Below, piece after piece: positions 11,552-23,034 of a stretch of 64,000 nt of DNA. Both the position numbers and the translations under genes were made by a program. Under the pieces are notes generated by a model. It worked only from the letters and a program-made list of their open reading frames with translations. It did not search any database and was not told the origin of the DNA. Position 1 is the first letter of the stretch, and each line of letters starts with the position of its first letter. Source of the stretch: Prostheceraeus crozeri. Taxonomy: Eukaryota > Platyhelminthes > Polycladida > Euryleptidae. The DNA is taken from contig CAJQUW010001866.1 of the NCBI GenBank assembly GCA_907163375.1, positions 62,001-126,000 of the forward strand. Reading direction: 5' to 3'.

Positions 11552-12120
11552 TTAGGAGAACCAAGTAAGTGCAATCAAACTGACCTGAAGCCAAATCAGA
11601 CAAGCATCAGCACGATACAAATGAAAGGTAGCTGTGCCACCGGAATTTCGTAAAAAGGCACCAATTGGAGAAATGGTCAATTGCCCCAAAGTCGCAGAAT
11701 GGAAAGTCATAAGTCTCATCCTACACAGTGTCTCGCAAGAAGAACCCGTCCGGCAGCGTAGACGATTTAGCAGCATCCATGGGCCGCGAGGGAGCTTCGC
11801 ACCAGGCAGATCACGGGTCGTATACGGATACGGGATGCCGTTAAGAAGGGGTGGGCTTTAAACTTCAGCAGAATTCGGTACGTGCACAGTTGCTGCTTCC
11901 CTTCTGAGGTCATGAGGAACAATATTGGCGAGTGCGGGAAGCCAGTCGGTTTTCATTATTTGGATGCATCGGACATAGTCCGCATGGTTTCATTTAGTTG
12001 GACTTCGAATTGCTTGCAATGTGCGGAGTTATTCCAAACAGGACAGCAATATTCAGCTGTTGAGTAATATAGTGCCAGTCCTGCTTCACGTAGTACATTA
12101 GCATCAAGGCGCAAGGTTTA
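11552..12120 (-). pseudogene. LINE ORF2 C-terminal fragment
   Basis: Minus-strand reading starts with ALRLDANVLREAGLALYY, STAEYCCPVWNNSAHCKQ and LNETMRTMS. This is the post-RT region common to Jockey/CR1-type LINEs, where the family pattern is EY-cys-x-VW-x-NS-x-H-x(n)-LN-x(2)-MR. Further on come LPALANIVPHDLRRE and LLNRLRCRTGSSCETL, with the family's LNRLR...G core. At least two frameshifts or stops interrupt it, near 11960 and 11840. Neither RT nor endonuclease is present, so it is a 5'-truncated remnant unrelated to the restriction-like-endonuclease LINE at the start of the window. Confidence 0.7.
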
Positions 12121-12249
12121 GCCACCACATTCATCATATTCACACATCATATTCAGAAAATTATTTATTTTCTGTATTTTACAGCTCAGCTTTGTCATAA
12201 TGTTCATTGCAGGATGACGTACGATCCAAAGCGTGCAGGCTTGTCCCGA

Positions 12250-12949
12250 CTGGAATCTTTGCATGTTTTGCTGGATTAATCCGGCGCGCCGGCGCGCTCG
12301 ATAAGCGAGATTTTCTAAAAATAGAACATATCCCGGCGCGCTTTGGCCTTTGATGAAGTACATTTTAGGATACTAAAAGGAGTAGTAACAAACAGTATAC
12401 TGTAGAGAGTACTCAATAATAATGATCAAAAAATATTAATACTACTGTTAAGTAACGAACACGGTTAAGTATGAGATATCATATAAATATCGTTACATTT
12501 TAACGATAGTTTCGGAAATAAATGAAAAATTTCCTTTTTTGACATCTAGTGACAAAAATCGTCAGCCGTATATCATAAACACTATCTACTCAGACAAACT
12601 CCATGAAAGAGACACGTTTCTATAGATACGGCGTAAATCAGTTCTGTGGAAATATGGTCTGTATCCTATTCGTTCGTGCAAATATAACGCAAAAAATATT
12701 GCGAATGAAAGGATGAAAACGTGCTCGTTCAAGTTAAATTACTGTGTTCGGTTACGGCGCGCATTAAACTCATCATGCGGATTTTTATTGAGTAGAATCT
12801 ATAAATAGAATTTGGTGCCGGCGCGCTTTAATCCGGAAGGATCTATAAAATGATTTTGCTCCCGGCGCGCCTTAGTCTGGGATAATCTATAAATAGAATT
12901 TGATGCCGGCGCACAATCCGGCGCGCTTGATGTAAAGATTCCAGTCAGG
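12250..12949. mobile_element. possible MITE-like block rich in GGCGCGC motifs
   Basis: The block is bounded by an inverted pair: GACTGGAATCTTTGCAT at 12250-12266 and its inverse, ATGTAAAGATTCCAGTC, near 12930-12946. Inside, GGCGCGC occurs at least six times in otherwise AT-rich DNA (near 12281, 12288, 12333, 12757, 12820, 12863, 12917). One further copy lies outside, near 13304. No target duplication is clear, so element status is an inference. Confidence 0.45.
12797..12928 (+). repeat. 44-bp tandem repeat, three units, ATCTATAAAT...CCGGCGCGC
   Basis: ATCTATAAA starts at 12797, 12841 and 12885, giving an exact period of 44. Each unit joins a TATAAA-like AT-rich half to a CCGGCGCGC half. Confidence 0.8.
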
Positions 12950-15900
12950 AGGCTTATCTTCTTGGGATGCACGAAATTTGGTAATGTGCAAGTCATATAG
13001 ATGGCCGCTTTGGCAGTTGTCTAGTTGTCTATCACACGGTAGAATATCTTTTGAGTGTCTTGGTTCTAGCATGGATTACATCACACATCGCATACAAGTG
13101 GCTGTGCAAATAGTGACATTTCATACATATGGAGATGCCAAAACGTAGAACACTTCTGTGACACGTGGCAGTGGCGCGATCCAAATTGTAGGGATAAAAA
13201 GTAATCCTCCGGAGCGCCCAACTGGACGAATCTCATAATACAGCACCACGCGCAGCGCTCCAAAAATAGAAACTGCTTCGGGAGTGAATCAACTGCCGCA
13301 ACATCCGGCGCGCTGTACGCAAAAATTCTAACTGAATGAGAGAGTTGATTTGATATTCGTTTCCGATGCACTTGAGGAGAGACAAAAGTCTCTGAAATTG
13401 TGTTGGTTGGATTACACTTCTTTATATTCAACAACTAAATTTGGAAACAATGATTTGTTGAACTTGATATTATGTAGGAAGTTTCATAGTTATTGGAACT
13501 TTCAGTGAAATCACACGTGATTTAAGTCCTAAACGACATCACTTCATCATTTCGCATTCTCGTCCTTTCCTTCCAGTCCGGCTTCAACACTCCATGCGTT
13601 GAAAATCTATCAAAGAATATACTAAATTTCTAGTAAATACAGTAGAATTAAGTTACTGAGTAAAGATGAACAGCTGATGCGTGATATGTTTACTCATTAA
13701 ATCCATGATGAGCTGTTGATATAGTGACATCACATAGGTCGGATGAGCAAAGACTTACACATGCAAAACACAATTAATTCTGATTATGTATCGACAAGAT
13801 ATCTCAACACAATTGGGGTTAACCTCAGCAGGCATATGCTAAGTGCAAATTAAAACACCAGGAATTTGCCAAGAACCTTTCATCAAAATGAACATGAGTT
13901 TAAGATCTATCCATCAATTATTGCGACTTTTGCTTCTCAAAAATCGTGTTGCTCTCTACGAATAAAAGAAAACACGAGGAAGGGGAAATTTTAAGAATCA
14001 CATGGCAAATCGAAAATTACTGTTTAACATATTAACACAGTTGAATTATATTATATTTGGAACAGATAAACAACCAGGAATGAAAAGATGAATGGAACAT
14101 GAATGACAGGAATAAAAGTACGTTGACATCGAACTCAGAATACACAGGACGCCAAAGACCAGTCGTGATTTCTACAATGGATTTTGCAACAGATTTACAA
14201 CAAATTTGGACCGACATTTCCCGTTTTCCCGTGCACTTTCAGTCAAAATGACTTTCATTGGAAATCTTTTCTATCGATGACAAATTCAAATACTATAGAA
14301 TCAAATTACTACAAGAATGTAAAAGCCTAGATAACCTTTACCACTGTTCAAGTTGATGTCATGAACTGGAAGCTTGTCGGCGTCCCCATTTTCTTCCTCC
14401 AGACCATTTTCTTCACCTCCCAAACATTGCTGCATTTTCACGAGTCGATTAATCGACCTGCCAACGAAAATGAAAGAATCAACCGTGCTCGTGTGACAAT
14501 CGGTCACATATACAGAAGTTGCTCATATTTTGCGTTTTCCGTCATATTTGTCACAATAGCAGGCTATAATTTCGTTGGTAAATATTACATTTTCCTGACA
14601 TGTCTCGCCGTACAGGAACTCCAATTTAGCAGAAACCATAGAGTACTCTATGGCAGAAGCAAGATGTAATTAAATGGTTTTTGTGTTTGCGACCTAATAA
14701 TGTTATCCGATGTCTATGTTTGCGACTTTCATGTAACGTGGCATGGAGTAAGACAGTGATACATCGTCTTCAAATCATGCAAATGCATGTATAGAGTAGG
14801 TGCAACTCTATGAATGCATTATCTGGTCCTCACCATGGTCCTCACACATGAAAATCACAAAAATCATTTTATGATTCGATTCGCGAATTGCGACACGACT
14901 ATTCTTATATATATCCTTTTGATTCTACCACTCAAATTTACCAATTTACTCAAATACGGTGCAGAAACAAGACTGCAAAGGCAAGGTGAATTATTAGAAA
15001 TTCAATCAAGTTCGAATAACCAAATGCGCGGTTTATCTACAAACACACAAATGCCAGACTGCCAATAGGGCAGGGGGAAATCCTGCCCTAAAATTGCTTT
15101 GTACGTACTTAATTTAGCCTAATGTGTGGGATAATGAGAAATCCTTTTGTGCAACACTAAACTGGTGTGCTCTCCCGCACAGTGTAAATCTTCGGTGAAA
15201 ATAGTTTTATGTAGGATCTTTGTGACTTAATTCTGCCGTTATTTTCAAAGTCGCGTTTCATATTCTTGATTATGAGCCGAATTTTGACGTCAAATCAGTG
15301 GCAATCATCTGTACTTGTGTTCCAGCGATCAGGATCAATCGATTAATTCGCACTTTCTTTATAATTCTAATTGTTTAATTAAGATTCCACTGAATCTCAG
15401 TCGAGAGACTGTCCACCATTTACTGTCATGTTCCCTTCCTCTACATATGTCTATTATCATCCGCCCTATCTAGAGCATAGAGTATGGTAAAGTGTCGACT
15501 CAAAAAGCATCTGTAAAAATCATTTTTTGTGGAGATTACGTTCCCGTGGTCCAAAAAATTATTTGAGCAGTTTTTAGAAAAGACAAAATTTTGCAAATTT
15601 ATATTATCGAGATGACGCCCCAATAAAAGTAGTATGAAATATGTTGTATATCAATAGGTATGAATATTTGCTAATAATCATCCTAACGAATCAGAAATCA
15701 AGCTGATTATCAAGGGAATTTCATGATCCGCATTATAATGGAAGTCTTCATGAAAAAATCGCGATATTATTCTTGCTTTCTTACTTACTCTATGCTATGA
15801 AGCAGGTAACTGTGAAAATTCTCCTGTGTCACGGTTTAAGAAATTTATGAAAATAAGTTTTCGATGCTTAATAAAATCTGTGATCGAATTCATTGCGCTG

Positions 15901-16300
15901 AAATGCTCTTGCATATGAATCAAGCGTCCGATTCATATTGTACAGGCTACATTGTCCCTTTTTGTATCGAAAGTGCACTAATTTTAACCTGGATGAGCAC
16001 CCACTGCACTTTCATATAAATCCATAATTTTGTTGAAAACACGATTTGTCAAATTATAAGTTTTAATTATGATGTCATCCTCACGCAATGACGGAATGAA
16101 AAAGTAGAATTACAAAGATTAATAATGTAAAAACATAATATCTGTCTTCATCACGCAAATAGCACACCGTAGCTCTCAGATGTCATGGCAGGACCAAAAG
16201 ATAACCTCAAGCCATATACACGTATCAGACGAACAAAGACCCAATATTTCCCAAATTGATCAGTCTCTAAGCAACACAGCTGTTTACAATGTCAAAAATA
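12950..16300. other. no gene seen
   Basis: Open frames up to about 115 codons occur (13081-13434 minus, 14361-14669 plus) but lack domains or convincing codon structure. One isolated CCGGCGCGC lies near 13304. Nothing else recognised. Confidence 0.5.
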
Positions 16301-16365
16301 TATATCCATCTTATCAACATACACTGACGATGAAGTCAGCAGTATAAACTTGAGCAGGAATATAT

Positions 16366-16721
16366 TTACGATGGTGGAGAGGCCACCCAGAAGACGAATT
16401 TCGTGGGGGTCAATACTTCAGTGGGAGATACACTTCTCAAATGAGTTGGTGAGACAATGCTTATTGTCGTTAGAGGCATAATATCAGTTATAAGAGTTGA
16501 TGCATCAGCTGCTAGTTCAGCAACAGGTAGAAGATTGAGTGCGCCAGACTCGATCGCCCCTAAAGGTGGCCATAGGAATGACGATAACATTCCAAAAAAC
16601 GACATGGACATGTCCCGATAGATGGGAGATAAAGCTGTAGCTGTAAACAGCAGCAGCGGTATCTTGTAGGAGCGCTTTTGATTGTCAGCAGATTCAGAAG
16701 GTTGAAATAGTTTCCCCAGCG
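16366..16721 (-). CDS. possible exon or open frame of unknown function
   Basis: A minus-strand frame is open here without stops (ALGKLFQPSES..., ending VFWVASPPS). It is preceded by CTATTTTCAG near 16730, a fair 3' splice site. It ends at a TAA next to a GTAAAT that could be a donor. It is Ser/Thr/Pro- and Leu-rich. No family was recognised. The upstream part of the open frame (to 16944) runs into the arm of the inverted duplication at 16870-18210, so it may be chance. Confidence 0.2.
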
Positions 16722-16869
16722 CGACTGAAAATAGATAGAAAATGTTGTGAGACTGATAATTAAGAGTAGACAAGTAAGCAGAGAGGCTACACTGCAAGCA
16801 GATCAACGGCGGTAATGAGTTGGCAACGAGTGCATTGTGATAAAATGACACTTTCATTCTTCTAGAGAA

Positions 16870-17053
16870 ACTATGATCGATAATTTGAGAATATCTTGAA
16901 TTTATCTTGAGCATCTTGAATTTTAAGGCATAACCATCAGACATAGAGAAGGCTGTCTGATATTTCTGCCCGCAAAATGCGCGCTATAATGCCATTGCAT
17001 GTTACTTTTTTTTTTTTTTTTTGTTTTTTTTGTGTGGTTTAAGGATAAAGTCT

Positions 17054-17101
<48 letters not shown>

Positions 17102-18210
17102 ATTTTTTTATTTTTTTTTTTTTTTTTTTTTTTTTTATTTGTATTGTTTTTTTTTTTTTATTTTGAATTTTTTTGCAGGAGAGATGAGAGGAAAGTAAGT
17201 GGAGGTTGGGGAGGAGTCCATGAATTACTAACAGATAATGGAGCGATAAGGAAATCTTTGATAGACATTCACTGTAGTCTATGAATGCCTACAGTCTCAA
17301 TAGTGGTAATTCATCAAAAGCTTGAAAGTTTATAAATGCTAACAATCCAAATAGATTTGAAATTCGGATTTCTAAATTCTATTCGGAAAAATCTAAATTC
17401 TACCTCGGTAATACAATTGCTGACAGCAGGCAGCAATGTAGGAATACCATGAGATTTCAAGGTAGGTGATGTACAAATCAGAGGCCGCGTTTGCAGTCGA
17501 CGATTAGTTCATTACTTGCCATATATCATGTGGTATATTTATTGTCTACTTATACATCTAGATCTATACATAGACTTCCTGCAAAATAACATCCGTCTAC
17601 AAATTTCTATGCTACAAGTATGTGAAAATGATGACTGCAATGTAATTGTTCCTGCTGACATCAACTATTATGACTTACTTTACTTTTTCTGCAAGACGTT
17701 TATTACTCTTTCTGCACCTTCACTTTTTTCTTGCTGTTCTAAATGTACATCAGTATCGCAGAGAAATGTGATTATTAAATATTATTGCACCACAGATTTA
17801 AAAATATAAGTAGACAATGTGTAGTTTGTCATTATACGACATTAGTCAACCGAAGATTTTGAAATATAAGTAGTTGATGGATATTTCAAATCTTTTTGAG
17901 ATGATGGAAATCCGAATTTCAGATATATTTGGATCACAAACATTCATAAACTTTCAAGGTTCGTTAATAGACTTCAGTGACTGTCCATAAAAGATTTCCG
18001 CATCTCCCCTTTTATCTGTTACTATAGTGATCAAAAATTCCAATATTCATAGACTTCTCACGAGTAACATGCAATGGCATTATAATGTAGATTTTGCGGA
18101 TAGAATTATCAGACAGCATCGGCTGCGTCTATGTCTGATGTTTCCGCTCTTGAAATCCATAATATGATGCTACATTCACCCATTCATTCATTTATGGATT
18201 CTCTAGCTAG
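16870..18210. repeat. large imperfect inverted duplication around a poly-T tract
   Basis: The arms are roughly 16870-17420 and 17870-18210. Read outward, both contain AGTAACATGCAATGGCATTA, then TTTTGCGG, ATATCAGACAGC-type sequence and CTATGTCTGATG. Read inward, both contain AACAGATAA, GGAAATCTTT, CACTG(A/T)AGTCTAT, CTTGAAAGTTTAT and GAAATTCGGATTTC in the same order. Identity looks moderate, so it is old or diverged. No target duplication was found. It may be a fold-back element or an inverted duplication of host DNA. Confidence 0.75.
17007..17173 (+). repeat. poly-T low-complexity tract
   Basis: Almost uninterrupted T runs lie inside the left arm of the inverted duplication. The matching place in the right arm has no equivalent tract, so it arose or expanded after the duplication. 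Confidence 0.95.
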
Positions 18211-18526
18211 AATGATGGACGACGGTTCATGGCCGGCTATCTGGTGCGATGAGAAAGCTATACGAAATTGGTGGGCAAGAAATGGTGCATCATGGGTATA
18301 CAATGGCGGGCAGAAATGCATTTCAACTTATTTCAATAATTTCTAGGATCTCAATAGCCATCGAGAGTAACATACAATAACACATCATAATTCATTCTTT
18401 ATGAAACCATGTACATGCATGCACACTTGTATAACTTGTGAAACTGTAGAATTGTTTCCGCACGGCAAAACATAAAAAGTCTGCATAAATCGCAAAAAAA
18501 TAATTGAAGCATATCAGGACTTCTAT

Positions 18527-18650
18527 CTACACTTTTTTCATGTCTATTTCAGATAGTTCCAAATCGATTTCAGATCTTTCCAACTGAATTTCAGACATTT
18601 CCAGATGGATTTCAAATTTCTCCAATTGAATTTCAACTATCTATTAACAA
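18527..18650 (-). repeat. 21-bp tandem repeat that reads as coiled-coil heptads on the minus strand
   Basis: ATTTC recurs at 18546, 18567, 18588, 18609 and 18630, an exact 21-base period over five units. On the minus strand one frame stays open for 37 codons between stops at 18641-18643 and 18527-18529. It reads VEIQLEKFEIHLEM... with a strict seven-residue period of the EIxLExx type. The plus-strand frames contain stops. The repeat could be an exon or decayed exon of a coiled-coil protein. No start codon or convincing splice pair is visible. Confidence 0.7.
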
Positions 18651-19399
18651 TCTCAACTTAGAAGATATCTGAAAAAGGTGTAGTTCTGATAAACTTCACT
18701 AGGTATTATGTCCATGTTATCTTTTTGAAGAAATGAAAGTGCCATTTTTCGTTATGACAAAAACTCAGAGGTAATCCGAAGAATTTAAACAACTTATCCA
18801 ATTAATGCGCATCCTTCGAGTTAGCACAGAGAAGCAGCGCCACACTGATGTGCGTGCAAATCGAATATGTAAATTTCACACATCCCCATATCCTTAATTA
18901 CGGTGACAATCTATGATCATAATGAACTGTGAGAGAATTAGAACAAAACATTTTCTACTGATTGGACAACATAATAATTCTAAAAAAGTCCTCTGTCAAG
19001 TCAGTCCACCAAACCCCAAAGTAAGTTTAATTTCTGAGCAATCTGCTTAGAAATCATGTGCAGCAAAATCAACAACTTAGGTAGCAAAATGCTAGCATAG
19101 TATGAACAATACACAGAAAGCGCATTGAAGTTCCATTTTCTCAATTGCAAGTATTGTTATTCAAGGATGTATGTTGAAATATATTCAGCATAATTAATAG
19201 ATAGCGAATCTTTTTTCAGAGATGGTTGGACTATCTTGACCGAGGTAAGAACAACAACAATGGGTCTTAACACGTCTTACTTCCTGTGCTTGTGGCTATC
19301 AACCACGTATTTGAGAGTATTCCGGTACTGACAGATAACACTGCAAACGGGAGAGTAAATGGTGCAAATGTCCTAACCAGTGAAAAATCACAATGTCTA
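18651..19399. other. 3' flank of the TIR-like gene
   Basis: AT-rich sequence downstream of the stop at 19400 (minus strand). An ATTAAA (TTTAAT on the plus strand, near 19026) about 370 bases past the stop is the only candidate polyadenylation signal noted. No other gene seen. Confidence 0.35.
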
Positions 19400-21777
19400 C
19401 TAACGCGATCGAGGAATCCTGACAGCCATATTCACCATCGACACATTTGTCTCCTTCCTCTCCTCTTCAAATACAGGAACTTCCAAAGAATCGTCTCTTC
19501 TATAAATACGCAATCCATCCTCAGAAGAAGTAAGGCTAGCATACGAAATTTCATCGAGAAGACAATTATCTCGACTCTCTGTTCGAAGAACGGATCCGCC
19601 TGAATCTCTAGTCTTCCCTAAGGCATTATTTTCACTGTCTGACGAAGGTCTGTTGGAAACATTATTTTTAATTATTTTTGATTTCGGAGAAGGTGCAACA
19701 GTGGCTGTAGGAAGACGGGAAATGGTGTGCGAAGGAAAAGCCTCATTACGAAGCGAGGATGATGCGATTTCAGAAGAGTTGACATCGAGTTCTACTTGAG
19801 GGTTATCGATGTTGGCAGTTCCTCCTATTGTCCTGTTAAGAGCATCGACCGGTGTAGCTGGTTGGAGATTGATATCGGGAATACCAGCCGCTTTCTTCCC
19901 TTCCATAATTTGTGTCATACGCATACTTGGTGTGTCGGTTGAGTTCTTGACTGTTTCATTAGGGGCATCATGTCTAGAACGTCTACTCCATTGTCCATTA
20001 GTGGATGTTCCCACCGCAACTGGTACTTCACTAACTTCTTCCATAGCTTCATTTCCTGTCTTGTTCGTCTCGATGAACGCTGAAGAGAGAACTAGCGAGC
20101 TTTCGGGATCATCAAACCCACATTTCTCTTTGTTATACTTCTTATCAGAGTCAGACACATTTTCTCGGCTTTGTTGTACCTGCTTCACGCTTTCGGCAAT
20201 TAGAAGTTCCTCTTGATTTTGACTTTCTTCCATCATGTTTCCTACGTCTTCTCCACTTATTTGAATGGGCTTTCCTGTGTTTTCCTTCGCTTTCACATTA
20301 AGAGAAGCCTCTAGCAGAGGCAGAGTAATTTTGCCTGAGGTTGCACTTTCCTGAGCAGCCTTTCCGGAGCTAGGAATAACTTTTACAGCACTTGGACCAT
20401 CTAGATCAGCTTTTCTAGCGGTTAGAATAACCTTTCCAGAATTTGGACTGTTCTGGTCAGCTTTCCTTGCAGTAAGAATGACCTTTCCCGAATTTGGACC
20501 GTCTTTATCGCCTTTTCTAGCAGTTAGAACGACTTTATCTGCAGATGCACTATCTTGAGCCGATTTCTCTGTTGCTGGAATGTTTGTCCGACTGAATTTT
20601 GTATCCCCTAATGCTTCCGGAAATTCACTTGCTTGTCCAGCTCCCAAGAGAGGAATTCCCTGCTCTGTGAAAGAGGGTTCAAGCAAAGATGTCTTTGGGG
20701 AAGATACTGTTTCTCCAACTGGGCTCTTACTTCTTCTTGGTGATTTACCAAATGATCTTCTTGAATTTCTCTTAGGATCTGCGGTGGGTTTACTAATATG
20801 CGGCACAATTTCACTATTAGCATCTTCATCACCAATAGTCAAATTTATCGTTGTCTTCTCCTTCACTTTCGGCTCATTTCCTGATGTCGTAAGCTCCACC
20901 TTTGTTGTCACTCGTGACTCCTTCACTTCTGGCACTGACACTTCTATGCCTGAAACTACTCGTGGCTCCTGGAGTGCACTGATTTTCTTACTTCGTTCCT
21001 GAGAAACTTCAATTACACCAACTGTGTGCGTCAACAACTCCTTGCTGCTTTTTACTGTGAATTCTCTCCTGGTCGGAGTACTTGCTCCGATACTTATGTC
21101 TGGGGGAGTGTCGGGAGTAGCAGGTATTACGGCTAAAGATTTAGGCCGCACGATCTGAACATCCGGCGTTTGTGAAGCAACAATATACGCCTCGGGCGCA
21201 CGAAAAGGCTCAATCCTTTCCCTCAGCATTGATTCGACACTTCTGGCGGGTCGAGGTGGGGAAAAGAGACTGAGATCAGGATGCAAAGAGGTCAAGGAGA
21301 CACTTTTCTCTTTCGTATCAGTAGCTAAGGACTTTGATACTGTCATGGCGGCCCTGTATCTAGCATGAGGTTCATCTTTGTCCGATGACACAGTAATTGA
21401 CGAAGAAGAAAGAGGTCTGTCTGCATCGTTACCGGAAAATAATCGTCTCCGAAGCTTCACATCCTCCTTGTTTTCTTGTTCTTCAAAAGCTGTCTCAAGC
21501 AGTCGGAGATTATGGCGCAAACGAGAGACAGCTTCATCGTTTCCTGAGAGAGTTTTGGCTTGAGAAGGCGGAGTGCTGAACATTTCGTCGAATTCAGTGG
21601 AATAGAAATAAGTTTCTTCATCGTCCCCACCCTCAACGTCGATCTCTATAGATTTAGAAACGACAACGGCACCAGTGAGTGGATGGTTGGCATTTTCGGA
21701 AGATATTTTCAATTTCACTATGCGTCCATCATCCTCTTCGAACTGTTTCTGCACCACCTGCCCAGGTTGATGTGGAC
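19400..21777 (-). CDS. TIR-like gene, exon 7 (terminal): disordered tail with 17-residue repeats
   Basis: From the acceptor GGTTGCAG at 21779-21778 an open frame of 791 codons runs to TAG at 19400-19402. It is by far the longest open frame in the window. It is acidic near the start (VEGGDDEETYFYSTEFDEMF), then has a short helical stretch (RLRHNLRLLETAFEEQ), long Ser/Pro/Thr-rich parts, a basic Ser-Pro patch (RRSFGKSPRRSKSP) and, near 20565-20290, tandem 17-residue units of the form KVxLTARKxDxxxPNSG with a matching 51-bp DNA period. The frame is open upstream to 21856, but that extension is intron if the acceptor is right. The C-terminus ends MAVRIPRSR. The function is unknown. Confidence 0.82.
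20290..20565 (-). repeat. 51-bp coding tandem repeat (17 residues, about 5 units)
   Basis: KVVLTARK, KVILTARK, KVILTARK, KVIPSSGK and KITLPLLE follow one another at 17-residue spacing, each trailed by a D/G/P/N/S-rich half. The first three units are nearly identical and the outer ones have decayed, which points to expansion inside the gene. Confidence 0.8.
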
Positions 21778-22974
21778 CTGCAACCGCGAGTGAGTGAGTG
21801 AGACACGACACGCGTGAGCTGAAATTCAAAACATCACGCTTTTCCCACGAATACATGTAGGCCTACGTTGATGATAGATTATACTCACAGAATACATGCA
21901 AATGAAATGTCGAAAAAAGTAAGCTAGGATATTTTCCCATTAAAGTTCTGTAACATTTAGGCAACTAGAAATGTCTTGATGATATGATGCTAACTTTCCA
22001 GTATTTACAAGCACCTAATTTGATTGAGAATCCAGAAATTTGGTAATGAATGCAAAAAGCCATTCATCTCCCGAAATAGCATAATTTTAAGAAAAATATT
22101 TTAAACACATACAAATGGCCGCCTGATATCTCGGGTACAAACCTTTGCCAATAGTAGAATGCTTCATAGATGTTTAATAGCATTCCTTCATTGACAAGGG
22201 TCTGAACCCGAAACGTCCGTGTCATTTTTATGCGTAAATACATTTTGCTTTTGCTTGGCATTGCAATTTCAGGAGTTTGTTAGTTTCTTTTGTCTTTATT
22301 ACGAAATGATGGACCTCCCGCTCTCTGCCAAATCATGAATTTAAGCAAACATTTTCAGTCAACTTATTTTCGTTCCAATACCTGGTTTCGAGGTCTTATT
22401 ATTCTACCATTGATATCTTACACGTTCTAAGTGTACTACCTTGCTGTACTTGCAAATTCTGTTTATTGTATTCTTCATATCATATAAAATGATAGGTCAT
22501 CAACGAATTGCTCGACAAGTTTCTTTACTCGTCAGAGCAAGCTTAATTTCCTGCATTGACAACTCTGTTAAGATCCGAGCTTGAGATAAAATACTTTGGT
22601 GTCAAGGTTTGTGGCTTCTAAGAGATTTTACCAAGTTTGCACTTACTTACGACACTTTTTAGATTCAAAGTGAAAACTGAATCAGAATGCGTGATAAACA
22701 AGAGTGAAGCATGAATAAGTATTGTCCAGACTACATGACATCACCATCATTTAGTTGTTTCCGAAATATACAAGTCGTTGCTTTTCACATTTCAAAATTC
22801 GCCGTTTATTATACTCTATTTTGATACTCTTATCTGCGTCTTCCCTATGATTTTCTCTCACTCCATTCCGTTCTATTGTCGATCCTCTTTCTGTCTTCGC
22901 AGCGTTGATGACCGCAAATGAGAACTATAATTACTACCATCACGCGAAGAACAATTACCATCTTTTGTACATAC
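21778..22974 (-). other. intron 6 of the TIR-like gene
   Basis: About 1.2 kb between GTATGT and CGCGGTTGCAG. It contains a TAGGCCTA at 21858. No other feature recognised. Confidence 0.5.
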
Positions 22975-23034
22975 CTGCAATCTCAACGGCGGATCTTCCC
23001 AATGACACTGGAGATATCTGTGTCGCTCTCATGT
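22975..23034 (-). CDS. TIR-like gene, exon 6 (60 nt)
   Basis: TTTTCATTTCCAG|ACATG... to ATTGCAG|GTATGT gives 60 nt, phase 1 in and out. It reads NMRATQISPVSLGRSAVEIA and joins exon 7 as G-PHQPGQVVQKQF. Both splice sites are good. Confidence 0.65.

Noticed and set aside
14361-15068. Plus-strand open frames of 102 and 84 codons with hydrophobic stretches
   Set aside because: The hydrophobic character comes from T-rich DNA; no family pattern or transcript signals.
17021-17284. Open frame of 87 codons made mostly of Phe
   Set aside because: It is the translation of a poly-T tract; the remainder has no recognisable coding pattern.
19809-21002. Plus-strand open frames opposite the terminal exon (19809-20216 and 20580-21002)
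   Set aside because: Antisense shadows of the 791-codon frame; no splice or start signals of their own.
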